Source: Virgibacillus sp. NKC19-16
GTDB taxonomy: Bacteria > Bacillota > Bacilli > Bacillales > Amphibacillaceae
DNA length: 64,000 nt
Assembly (NCBI RefSeq): GCF_021560035.1
Contig: NZ_CP074373.1
Span: 2,724,001-2,788,000 of the forward strand
Reading direction: 5' to 3'
The notes below the pieces were generated by a model. It had not been told where the DNA came from. It made no database searches and saw nothing but the letters and a program-made list of their open reading frames with translations. Shown here piece after piece: positions 34,724 to 43,126 of this stretch (position 1 is the first letter of the stretch; each line of letters begins with the position of its first letter). A program made the position numbers and the translations under genes.

Positions 34724-35896
34724 CTACCCCTTAAAAGCGAATAGCTCCGGCCTCTCTAAATATTCTTTTAGCGCTCGCATAAATTGTCCACAATGGTCAC
34801 CGTCAATGACCCGGTGATCGAATGTGATCGACAAGCCCATTACACAACCAATTCGGATTTCTTCATTTTTAACGACAGGCTTTTGTTTAATCGCGTGCAC
34901 ACCAAGAATAGCTACTTCAGGCGGGTTAATAATTGGTGTAGCATAGAACCCTCCTTCTTTACCTGTATTTGAGATCGTAAACGTACTTCCGGAGAGTTCA
35001 TAAGGCTTTAGCTTTTTGCTCCTCGCACGTGCGGATAAGTCTTCAATTGCAAAAGCAATCTCTTCCACAGTCATTTTATCTGCATCTTTAACAACAGGTA
35101 CTAACAAACCATCTTCTGTCGCAGTAGCAATCCCTATGTGAATATTCTCTTGGTAACGGAAAAGCATATTTTCGGCATCGACTTTGCCATTAAATCTCGG
35201 GTTTTGCTTAATTGCTAGTGCCACAGCTTTAACGATAAAAGGAAGATGCGTAAGTGACCCACTCTGAGTCTCACTTTTCAACGATAGCCTGAATTCACTT
35301 AAGCGACTGACATCAACTTCATCCATTCCTGAGCACTGGGGAATTTCAGACATTGAAAGCGTCATATTTTCAAAGATTTTCTTTCGCAAGCCTTTAATCG
35401 GTTCACTTTGAAGACCCTTTGGCGGTTCTGGATCTTTACTTTTTTCCTCTTCAACTGTCGTCGTAAACGATCGGATATCACTTGCAATAACCTTTCCACC
35501 TCGGCCCGTTGGAGTCACTTCATGTATTGGAACCCCTAACTCTCTTGCCAGCTTTCGAACTGAAGGTGCGGCTTTTACTCTCGGTTTTGATGCCGATGGT
35601 TGACTTACTTCTTTATTAACAATCGATTCCTTACTTTCCTCGTTTTCTTTATTTTCAATAGCGGTTTCAACAGAAATCAGTGTCTTCCCGACCTTAACAC
35701 TTTCACCTTCCTCGCCGCCAAGTTGATGAACAACGCCACCATAAGGCGACGTGATTTCCACGACCGCTTTATCAGTTTGAATTTCTGCAATGGCATCGTT
35801 TTCGTTGATTGAATCTCCATTTCGGACAAACCAGTTTACGACTTCTGCTTCTTGAAGTCCTTCTCCAATATCAGGGAGTTTAAATTCCTTGATCAT
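34724..35896 (-). CDS. 2-Oxoacid dehydrogenase complex E2 (dihydrolipoyl acyltransferase)
   Basis: A 390-residue E2 with one lipoyl domain (lipoyl Lys43 in EIQTDKAVVEI), a linker, a peripheral-subunit-binding domain at about residues 108-145 (VRKLARELGVPIHEVTPTG) and a catalytic acyltransferase domain ending in the active His361 in DHRVIDG. It moves the acyl group from E1 to CoA. It follows E1beta by 16 bp. Its stop codon lies right at the junction of direct repeat L, so the present 3' end coincides with a rearrangement point; the usual C-terminal end appears complete. Confidence 0.93.
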   Translation of the reverse strand: MIKEFKLPDIGEGLQEAEVVNWFVRNGDSINENDAIAEIQTDKAVVEITSPYGGVVHQLGGEEGESVKVGKTLISVETAIENKENEESKESIVNKEVSQPSASKPRVKAAPSVRKLARELGVPIHEVTPTGRGGKVIASDIRSFTTTVEEEKSKDPEPPKGLQSEPIKGLRKKIFENMTLSMSEIPQCSGMDEVDVSRLSEFRLSLKSETQSGSLTHLPFIVKAVALAIKQNPRFNGKVDAENMLFRYQENIHIGIATATEDGLLVPVVKDADKMTVEEIAFAIEDLSARARSKKLKPYELSGSTFTISNTGKEGGFYATPIINPPEVAILGVHAIKQKPVVKNEEIRIGCVMGLSITFDHRVIDGDHCGQFMRALKEYLERPELFAFKG

Positions 35897-35912
35897 AAGA
35901 TTCCCTCCTTCC

Positions 35913-36899
35913 CTAATTTAATGATAGTTCCCAAACTTGTTTGATTTGATTTACAATCCGGTTTACATTCGGGATCCAGTCATTCTCGACCGTTGCAACC
36001 GGATAAGGCGAATCAAAACCGGTTACCCGGAGCACTGGAGCTGATAAGTAAAACAATGCTTTTTCATTAATAATTGCAGAGATCTCGGCACCAACACCAG
36101 CGGATTTGACTGCTTCATGCACGATAACACAACGGCCAGTTTTCTCAACCGAATGGACAATTATCTCTTCATCGAGAGGGACGATCGTTCGCAAATCGAT
36201 GAGCTCAATCGAAAAATTGCTATCTTCAAGTAACTGAACGGCTTTTTTCGTTTCAGCCATGGCCGCTCCCCAACTAATCAGCGTAATGTCATCACCTTCT
36301 TTAACAACATTTGCTTTTCCGATTTCAATCGTGAAACGCTCTTCCTCCACTTCTTCGCGAACACCTCGATAAAGTTTCAAAGGTTCAAAGAATAGGACAG
36401 GATCTGGATCGTTAATCGCGGCACAAAGCAATCCTTTTGCGTCTCTTGGGGTAGATGGCATTATAACCTTAAGTCCTGCCGAGTGCATGAATAGGGCTTC
36501 CAGACTGTCTGAGTGAAGCTCCGGTGTTTTTACGCCGCCACTATATGGCGCACGTATAACAAGCGGAACATGAAGGCTTCCGGCAGAACGAAAGCGGACT
36601 CTTGCTGCCTGAGCTGAAATTTGGTCCATCGTCTCGTAAATAAACCCTAAAAACTGTATTTCTGCTACTGGTTTGAGTCCACGAATAGCCATTCCAACAG
36701 CTGTGCCAACTATGGCCGATTCAGCTAGTGGCGTGTCAACCACACGTCTCTCCCCAAATGTTTCAACAAGGGTCTCAGTGGTACGGAAAACGCCGCCGTT
36801 CTTTCCAATATCTTCTCCTAAAAGCAAGATATCATCATCGGCTTCCATCTCTTGCTTAAGCGTAAAGTTAATCGCTTCAACCATATTCATCTCAGTCAT
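35913..36899 (-). CDS. 2-Oxoacid dehydrogenase E1 component, beta subunit
   Basis: A 328-residue E1beta (transketolase central and C-terminal domains). LLGEDIGKNGGVFRTTETL, DTPLAESAIVGTAVGMA, and YSGGVKTPELHSDSLEALF are characteristic. It forms an alpha2beta2 thiamine-diphosphate decarboxylase with the product of the upstream gene, with which it overlaps by 4 bp. Whether pyruvate, acetoin or branched 2-oxoacids are used cannot be fixed from sequence. Location away from a lipoamide dehydrogenase gene suggests that E3 is shared with another complex. Confidence 0.92.
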   Translation of the reverse strand: MTEMNMVEAINFTLKQEMEADDDILLLGEDIGKNGGVFRTTETLVETFGERRVVDTPLAESAIVGTAVGMAIRGLKPVAEIQFLGFIYETMDQISAQAARVRFRSAGSLHVPLVIRAPYSGGVKTPELHSDSLEALFMHSAGLKVIMPSTPRDAKGLLCAAINDPDPVLFFEPLKLYRGVREEVEEERFTIEIGKANVVKEGDDITLISWGAAMAETKKAVQLLEDSNFSIELIDLRTIVPLDEEIIVHSVEKTGRCVIVHEAVKSAGVGAEISAIINEKALFYLSAPVLRVTGFDSPYPVATVENDWIPNVNRIVNQIKQVWELSLN

Positions 36900-37960
36900 T
36901 GCCCTTTCTCCCTCCCTTCCAATTCCGACAGTTGTTCTAGTAGACGAGGCGTCATTTTCTCATACACGTGTCCAAGCGCATCTTCTAATGAGGCTGCAGG
37001 CGCTTCTGAGGCGTCAATATATCCTTGTTTTAACTCCTCATCAATTGAATCAATTAACTCTTTTTCTTGTTCTTCATTCCACAGATCACGTTTTTCCAGC
37101 CATTTTCTAAAACGCAGAATCGGATCTTTTTCCGCCCAACTTTTATCGTCTTCCAGTGAACGGTATTTTGTTGGATCATCCGAAGTAGTATGCGGCCCCA
37201 TACGATGAGTTATAGCTTCGATCAAGACAGGCTTTCCTGTAATCGCTAGAGATCTCGCTTGTTTCATCGTTTCATAAATAGCAACTGCATCGTTCCCATC
37301 AACTTGAATTCCAGTAATACCGTATGCAGTGGCTTTTTGAGCAATGGACTTACTTCCCGTTTGCTTATGATAAGGCACGCTAATGGCCCATTGATTGTTT
37401 TGAACAAAATAAATGACCGGTACTTGAAATACACCAGCGAAGTTCAGTGCTTCATGGAAGTCACCTTGAGATGTAGCACCATCGCCAAAATAGGCAACGC
37501 TCACTCCTTCTCTTTTTTTATACTGATCGGCCCAAGCACTTCCTGTCGCGTGCAAAGCTTGTGCCCCAATGATGATTTGGACCGGAAAAATACCTTCTTC
37601 CTTCAATATACCGCCATGCACATGCCCCATTGTATATTTGAAAAAGGACGAGACCTTTGCTCCTCTCACAAAACACGCCGCAGCCTCTCGGTAGCTCGGA
37701 AAAATCCAATCTTCATCTTCAAGCGCAAATGCACTGCCAACTTGTGCAGCTTCCTGCCCTGATAACGGAGCATACGTCCCAATTTTACCTTGTCGTTGGA
37801 ATTTGACCGCAAGCTCATCAAACCGTCTCGCTTTAACCATCCATTTATAGACGCGTAATTGATCATTCTCTGAAAGGACGGTATCTTCAGTTAACTCACC
37901 CTGTTCATTCAGCCGGCGCACAGGAACGATATCGATCTTGTCTTGTACGATCCAATTCAT
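36896..37960 (-). CDS. 2-Oxoacid dehydrogenase E1 component, alpha subunit
   Basis: A 354-residue thiamine-diphosphate-binding subunit. The TPP motif starts at GDGATSQGDFHEALNFAG and ends at FVQNNQWA. The phosphorylation-loop-like HTTSDDPTKYR and the C-terminal WAEKDPILRFRKWLE resemble PdhA of Gram-positives more than AcoA or BkdAA, so a pyruvate or related oxoacid dehydrogenase is the best guess. GGAGTGGGGG precedes the ATG at 37960. The upstream permease gene at 38001 is close and on the same strand, so they may share a transcript. Confidence 0.92.
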   Translation of the reverse strand: MNWIVQDKIDIVPVRRLNEQGELTEDTVLSENDQLRVYKWMVKARRFDELAVKFQRQGKIGTYAPLSGQEAAQVGSAFALEDEDWIFPSYREAAACFVRGAKVSSFFKYTMGHVHGGILKEEGIFPVQIIIGAQALHATGSAWADQYKKREGVSVAYFGDGATSQGDFHEALNFAGVFQVPVIYFVQNNQWAISVPYHKQTGSKSIAQKATAYGITGIQVDGNDAVAIYETMKQARSLAITGKPVLIEAITHRMGPHTTSDDPTKYRSLEDDKSWAEKDPILRFRKWLEKRDLWNEEQEKELIDSIDEELKQGYIDASEAPAASLEDALGHVYEKMTPRLLEQLSELEGREKGQ

Positions 37961-38000
37961 ATACTAACCCCCACTCCAAAGATATAAATATGACTATTTA

Positions 38001-39368
38001 CTATATTACTTTGTCTTTATCTGTTTCAGCTCGGCTGCTTGTTGACGCACCTTTTCTTTTAATCCCCATCATTAAGATATACATAACTACCCCTACACCA
38101 AGCCCTAAAGCTGGCCCTTGTACAGCTGTTAACACACCAATGAAAAGTGCCACCCCTCTGCCAAGGTCAGTGTTGACAAGAGACATTGCAAGATAAGCAC
38201 ACGCGAATCCCGTAAGTAATAATGTTAGTGAAAGTGCAACATCTAAAATTGGAATCATAAACGTAATTACAGGTAATAGAAAACTTAAAGGGATCGCGAG
38301 AAAAAATATTCCTATTGTGCCGGAATAAATAGAATCCATTACTTTTCGTCCTTGTTTATACCTTTCAATTACATACACTTGCATCCCAGCCCAAATTGGA
38401 CCGTGCATAGGAATAAACGCCCCTCCTGTAAAGAGATGTCCTAGGTTTCGAACCGTTAGAGCATAATGCGTGCGCGTGTAATTACTATCAATCTTCTCAT
38501 CTGGTCTCTTTTGCCTTGCAGAATCGATTAAGCCATCAGCCACTAGCAAGTCTCCAAACACTAAAATGTAAATACTCAACGCAAGTGGAATTGACGCAAC
38601 GATCATCTCCCATCCAGGGAAACCAACTCCAAAAGGTGTTAACGATGCAAACATTTCCCCGAATTGAGGTACGAAGATACCCCACTCGATCGCAAATTGC
38701 AGCTCACCGGAAATACTACCGACAATTGCCGCTACCCCAAACCCCATAAGTAGAACATTCGCTGCAAGAAATCCTTTGACTTTACCACTTGAAATCTGCT
38801 GAAAGGGAATCGAGTACATGATAATTAATACGACAATCCAAGAACTAATTAACGTAAACGGGAGTTCCTGGACTCTTTCAAATTCTCCCATAAAAGCCGA
38901 TATCGCAGCCCCCATAATAATCCCTGCTTTTAATGCATCCGGAACCAGGCGGTTAAACCGGTCGCCTATACCGGTGATTCCAAAAAACAGGAAAACAACG
39001 GATATCGTAATCATTAACGCCATCATCGCGTGTACAGCTTCCGTCCCCGTAGCATATCCTCCTAAAAATACAATCACTAAAGGCAACGCTGGTGTAATCC
39101 ATCCAGGTGCGTGAGGCTCCCCGAAAAGAACTGTATGTGCCCACACCCAGAAAGCTTGAATGGATACAGTTGTCCAAGCTACTGCAAATGAAACATCAAA
39201 AAATTGCATCATTAAGGGAGCTAAGGCGCCTCCATTGGCTACGGCAATAATTGACCCTTGAATAATGACTGGCCAAGATAAGTCAACATGTATGCCTGGG
39301 AGTCGAACCGTAAAGGGCCCCCATTTAATCCCAGGCTGAAGACGCCCATATTCTCTTTTTTTCACCAT
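38001..39368 (-). CDS. Multi-pass permease, xanthine/uracil-permease-like fold
   Basis: About 455 residues with 12-14 hydrophobic segments. It starts at the ATG at 39368, where AAGGTG precedes, rather than at 39383. The sequence (GGALAPLMMQFFDV, then LVPDALKAGIIMGAAISAFMG, and later SIPLALSIYILVFGD) recalls the NCS2/SulP-type transporters, but the substrate-binding residues of xanthine or uracil permeases are not obvious. As it precedes E1alpha/E1beta/E2 inside the same inserted block, it may import the 2-oxoacid precursor used by that complex. Family placement is moderate, substrate unknown. Confidence 0.72.
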   Translation of the reverse strand: MVKKREYGRLQPGIKWGPFTVRLPGIHVDLSWPVIIQGSIIAVANGGALAPLMMQFFDVSFAVAWTTVSIQAFWVWAHTVLFGEPHAPGWITPALPLVIVFLGGYATGTEAVHAMMALMITISVVFLFFGITGIGDRFNRLVPDALKAGIIMGAAISAFMGEFERVQELPFTLISSWIVVLIIMYSIPFQQISSGKVKGFLAANVLLMGFGVAAIVGSISGELQFAIEWGIFVPQFGEMFASLTPFGVGFPGWEMIVASIPLALSIYILVFGDLLVADGLIDSARQKRPDEKIDSNYTRTHYALTVRNLGHLFTGGAFIPMHGPIWAGMQVYVIERYKQGRKVMDSIYSGTIGIFFLAIPLSFLLPVITFMIPILDVALSLTLLLTGFACAYLAMSLVNTDLGRGVALFIGVLTAVQGPALGLGVGVVMYILMMGIKRKGASTSSRAETDKDKVI

Positions 39369-39493
39369 CGAATCACCTTCCATCAGATGTTATTGCTAAT
39401 TTACGATGTACTCTTTCAGCATCTTCTTGTAATTGTTGACATAAAATCTTGCCCTTGCATTGTTAGGGAAGATGTACAAAACTTAATAAATCA

Positions 39494-39621
39494 CAATTCC
39501 ATTCTCTTTTTTATAAGTTACAAGTTGTGACATATCATCTATCCCCTTTTCGAGTAGTCATACCAGCCTTTACCAGTTTTTCGTCCCAGATTTCCTGCTT
39601 TCACTTTTTCTTCTATTGATT
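39494..39621. repeat. Direct repeat R flanking the 2-oxoacid dehydrogenase block
   Basis: Partner of 34596-34722. Here the intact part is the 3' end of the 3-hydroxyacyl-CoA dehydrogenase gene. The repeat also carries a 13-codon relic of the enoyl-CoA hydratase start that runs into a stop after position 39490. Confidence 0.92.
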
Positions 39622-40414
39622 TTGCAGGTTTATTTTTCGGGTCGCCCGTTTCCTCATAGAGCTGCATATTTCCATAATAGCCAACATCTATTCCGGAAAG
39701 GTCCATTAATTCAAATGGACCAAGCGGGTGACTTAACGCCTTTTTTGCAATTAGATCAATCGATTCAAAATCCGCATAGCCATTTTCATATAAATAAACT
39801 GCTTCATTGGACAGTGCAAATAATAAGCGATTGGCTACAAAACCGTATATTTCTTTTTCTAAAAGCACTCCTTTACGCCCAATACGTTCACAAAAATCCA
39901 GTGCTGTTTGAGCAGTTTCCTCAGAGGTCTGATCGCTTTTTACTACTTCTACACAATCCATTACTAATGGCGGGAAGAAAAAGTGCATGTTAATCACCTT
40001 ATCTTTTCTTGTGGTAACATCCGCAATCTTGGAATTTACGATCGTTGAGCTATTCGTTGCCAAAATAGCATTTTTTGGTGCATGGGTATCCAGTTTGGCA
40101 AATATTTCTCGCTTTACATCTAATTTCTCCACTACAGCTTCGATAACCAAGTCTACATCTTTAACCGCTGTTTCTAACTCTGTTGTTGTAGAAAGCTTTA
40201 CGAAAGCAGCCTCTTTCTTTTCCTCTGTAACTTTTTCTTTTTTTACCCAATCTTGCATACGCGCTTCCAATACTTCTCTCGCGTTATCTAATGCTCCTTC
40301 TTCAATATCCTGAAGGGAGGTCTCGTATCCGCCAAGTGCACAAAGCATCGCTATTTGATGCCCCATTGACCCGGCTCCTAAGACTGCAACTTTTTGGACG
40401 TTATCTATATTCAC
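39539..40414 (-). CDS. 3-Hydroxyacyl-CoA dehydrogenase
   Basis: A 291-residue NAD-dependent enzyme with the Rossmann motif VAVLGAGSMGHQIA and the catalytic His in MHFFFPP; the C-terminal domain ends GNLGRKTGKGWYDY. It oxidises (S)-3-hydroxyacyl-CoA to 3-oxoacyl-CoA. The start is GTG at 40414, with GTGGAGGAG 7 bases upstream; ATGs at 40450 and 40438 lack sites. It follows the ligase at 40454 after about 40 bp. The gene is complete, but its 3' end is duplicated at 34636-34722. Confidence 0.93.
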   Translation of the reverse strand: MNIDNVQKVAVLGAGSMGHQIAMLCALGGYETSLQDIEEGALDNAREVLEARMQDWVKKEKVTEEKKEAAFVKLSTTTELETAVKDVDLVIEAVVEKLDVKREIFAKLDTHAPKNAILATNSSTIVNSKIADVTTRKDKVINMHFFFPPLVMDCVEVVKSDQTSEETAQTALDFCERIGRKGVLLEKEIYGFVANRLLFALSNEAVYLYENGYADFESIDLIAKKALSHPLGPFELMDLSGIDVGYYGNMQLYEETGDPKNKPAKSIEEKVKAGNLGRKTGKGWYDYSKRG

Positions 40415-40453
40415 AGTTATCTCCTCCACATTTACCATTTTCAAATTCATACT

Positions 40454-42055
40454 TTATACTAATTCTTCTCTAATTTTTCTCCGTAGAATTTTTCCTACAC
40501 TCGTTTTTGGCAGTTCGTTTCTAAATTCAATGATTCGGGGAACTTTATATGCCGCTAAGTTTTCCCGACAAAAAGCTATTAATTCTTTTTCGTCGCAATG
40601 CTGATTTTCCTTCAAAACGACTACCGCTTTTACTGTTTCGCCACGATAGGGATCAGGAACTCCTACAACAACCGCCTCCTGAACAGAAGGATGTTCATAG
40701 ATAACCTCTTCTACATCACGCGGATATACATTGTAACCACTTGCGATAATGAGATCTTTTTTTCGATCCACTATAAACAGATAGCCTTCCTCATCCACAT
40801 AGGCAATATCACCTGTATATAACCATCCATTTTGAAGTGTTTGTGCTGTTTCTTCCGGCATATTCCAGTAACCTTTCATCACTTGTGGCCCTTTAATTAG
40901 TACTTCCCCTGTTTCACCAACTGGCATTTCGCTTTCTCCATCAGCTAAGTCAACGATTTTATAATCAGTAGAAGGAACACCTATCCCTACACTGCCTGGC
41001 TTTCTCTTGCCGAAGTAAGGATTACAATGCGTAGTCGGTGCTGTCTCTGTGAGACCATATCCTTCTAATATATCTGCACCCGTTTTCTCCTCAAATGTAC
41101 GTAAAATTTCTTTAGGCATTGGTGCACTTCCAGTATTACAAATTTCAATACTGTCAAGGCCATATTCACTGACCTTTGGATGGTTAATTAAACCGATATA
41201 CATCGTTGGCACCCCAGGAAAAGAGGTCGGCTGTAAATCTTTGATTGTCTGCAGAACTTCCTCCAATTCAAACCTCGGAAGCATGATACTCATAGCTCCG
41301 GTATAAATGGAAAGGTTCATACATGACGTCATTCCGTAGACATGGAACAAGGGAATAACAGTAAGAAATCGCTCCTTGCCCAGTTTGAAGGCATCTTTAA
41401 AATATTCATACGTCTGCATTACATTAGCAAGCAGATTTTTATGTGTAAGCATAGTTCCTTTTGAACGACCTGTTGTACCGCCCGTATACTGTAGGATTGC
41501 CACATCCTCTTGAGAATTGATCGCAACAGGCTCTAGAGACTTCTTAGCTTTTTTCAAAAATGTGTCAAAGCCGATCGCTATATCGTCCTCCGTGTTTCTA
41601 CCTTCCAAGTTCACTTTGACCACGCGTTTTGCAGATGTTTTATCTTGAATCTTATTTAAGACAGGTAGCAAAGGTTCATAAATCACAATGGTTTCGGCAC
41701 CTGAATCCGTCAATATATACTCCAGTTCCTTACCAACAAGCATAGGATTAATTTGGGTAACAATGGCCCCAGCTTGCAAAGCACCATAATAACTGATCAC
41801 ATATTGCGGGCAATTCGGTAGCATAAGTGCTACGCGATCTCCCTTTTTCACACCTTCTTCTTGAAGTACGGAAGCAAAGGCACTAGAAAGTTCGCCAAGT
41901 TTCTTATAAGTAATTTCTTTTCCATAAAAGTAAAGTGCTGATTGATCCCCGTAATTAGCTATAGTTTCTTGTAGCATATCTGGTACTGATTTATCGGGTA
42001 TTTCCATTTCCTTGTTTATATGCTCGGGGTAGTGATTAAGCCATACCTTATCCAT
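40454..42055 (-). CDS. Long-chain fatty acid-CoA ligase (AMP-forming)
   Basis: A 533-residue FadD/LcfA-type ligase. LQYTGGTTGRSKGTM, EGYGLTETAP, GWLYTGDIAY, DRKKDLIIASGYNVYPRDVE and the catalytic Lys in TSVGKILRRK are present. GGAGGAATATTA precedes the ATG at 42055. It closely resembles the ligase at 11400-13031, so the window has two FadD-like paralogs. A consensus cre box lies 33 bp upstream, suggesting catabolite repression. With hbd and ech downstream it forms a short classic beta-oxidation set. Confidence 0.93.
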   Translation of the reverse strand: MDKVWLNHYPEHINKEMEIPDKSVPDMLQETIANYGDQSALYFYGKEITYKKLGELSSAFASVLQEEGVKKGDRVALMLPNCPQYVISYYGALQAGAIVTQINPMLVGKELEYILTDSGAETIVIYEPLLPVLNKIQDKTSAKRVVKVNLEGRNTEDDIAIGFDTFLKKAKKSLEPVAINSQEDVAILQYTGGTTGRSKGTMLTHKNLLANVMQTYEYFKDAFKLGKERFLTVIPLFHVYGMTSCMNLSIYTGAMSIMLPRFELEEVLQTIKDLQPTSFPGVPTMYIGLINHPKVSEYGLDSIEICNTGSAPMPKEILRTFEEKTGADILEGYGLTETAPTTHCNPYFGKRKPGSVGIGVPSTDYKIVDLADGESEMPVGETGEVLIKGPQVMKGYWNMPEETAQTLQNGWLYTGDIAYVDEEGYLFIVDRKKDLIIASGYNVYPRDVEEVIYEHPSVQEAVVVGVPDPYRGETVKAVVVLKENQHCDEKELIAFCRENLAAYKVPRIIEFRNELPKTSVGKILRRKIREELV

Positions 42056-42087
42056 TAATATTCCTCCATTAAAAGAAATTCCAAATT

Positions 42088-42101
42088 AGATAACGCTTAC
42101 A
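42088..42101 (-). promoter_or_regulatory. cre (CcpA) box between lactonase and ligase genes
   Basis: On the minus strand TGTAAGCGTTATCT matches the strict cre consensus TGWAARCGYTWWCW at every position. It overlaps the stop codon of the lactonase-like gene and lies just before the ligase gene. Confidence 0.7.
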
Positions 42102-43077
42102 TTTTTGCTTCATGCTTATTTTTTAAATAAAACATTTCATTAAGGACATCCTCGGATACATTATTACGTTTTAACTCTGGTAAAATATTTTCAAATAAGT
42201 GAGTAGGGTGCCAATTCTTAACTAACTCTGCTACATCATCGTTCATTTCAAGCGGACGCCCCATCCAGTAAGTTATTGAATCATGAGAGAGCATAATTTG
42301 TTTTTCATAACCTTTTTCAATTAGCTTTACTAACGTTTCGATACGTTCACTGTCCATTGGAGCACCAACTAGCTTTTGAATTCCAAACCTATCAAACCCA
42401 ATCTTTACACCCGTTTTTAGTGTTTCTTCATGATATTCAACATTTGTATTCCCACACATATGTCCTATCACAATCTTGGATGGATCAACTCCAGATTCGA
42501 CAAGCAATTTTGCCTGTTCTGGACCCATTGTCCCTTCCTGAGTATGGGTGATTATTCTTATCCCTGTCTCCTTATGAACCTTTGCAGCAATGTCAAAAAA
42601 CATTTTCTCATATGATGTAATCTCATCTTTACTAGAAGCAAGTTTAATAACTCCTGGACGGATACCAGTTTTTGCAATTCCTTCATTTATTTCTGTCATG
42701 AACATTTCATAGATATCCTTTTGGGCAGTTCCTAATCCATAACGAAACTTAAAGTATGGTGTTGCCCCTTCTCCTTCATAATAGTAACCGGTGGAACAAA
42801 TAATTTGTAAACCAGTCGATTCGGAAATCTTCTTTAATAATGCTGGGTTCCTTCCACACTCATTTGGAGTAGGATCAACAACTGTTTTCACTCCATTTCT
42901 CTTCACAGCATTAGCAGCTTTAATACCAGCCTTTAATGCTTCGTGCTCATCAAAAGGTCCTAATGTCACATCACCACTGAAACCTGGATAACCAAATACA
43001 AAATGCTCATGTATCAAGGTCTTTCCCATATCTTCAACCGGGATTTTGCCTGTTACGGTTTCTATCCATTCTCCCAT
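42097..43077 (-). CDS. Phosphotriesterase-like lactonase (amidohydrolase superfamily)
   Basis: A 326-residue member of the phosphotriesterase-like group. All expected metal ligands can be placed: His23 and His25 in LIHEHF, the carboxylated Lys145 in GVIKLASSK, His178 in ITHTQEG, His206 in IGHMCGN and Asp266 in LSHDS. Known relatives (PLLs) hydrolyse gamma- and delta-lactones or N-acyl homoserine lactones, and some have weak organophosphate activity. It lies between two CoA ligase genes in the same orientation. A role in opening lactones to hydroxy acids before CoA activation would fit the kinase/ACAD11-type genes nearby. GAAGGAGCTG precedes the ATG at 43077. Confidence 0.88.
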   Translation of the reverse strand: MGEWIETVTGKIPVEDMGKTLIHEHFVFGYPGFSGDVTLGPFDEHEALKAGIKAANAVKRNGVKTVVDPTPNECGRNPALLKKISESTGLQIICSTGYYYEGEGATPYFKFRYGLGTAQKDIYEMFMTEINEGIAKTGIRPGVIKLASSKDEITSYEKMFFDIAAKVHKETGIRIITHTQEGTMGPEQAKLLVESGVDPSKIVIGHMCGNTNVEYHEETLKTGVKIGFDRFGIQKLVGAPMDSERIETLVKLIEKGYEKQIMLSHDSITYWMGRPLEMNDDVAELVKNWHPTHLFENILPELKRNNVSEDVLNEMFYLKNKHEAKM

Positions 43078-43126
43078 GTTTTACAGCTCCTTCAATTTTT
43101 TATTCAAAGGTAGTAAATTGTAACGA

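Noticed and set aside
34724-37960. Acetoin dehydrogenase operon
   Set aside because: E1alpha resembles PdhA more than AcoA and no acoL, acoR or acetoin genes are present.
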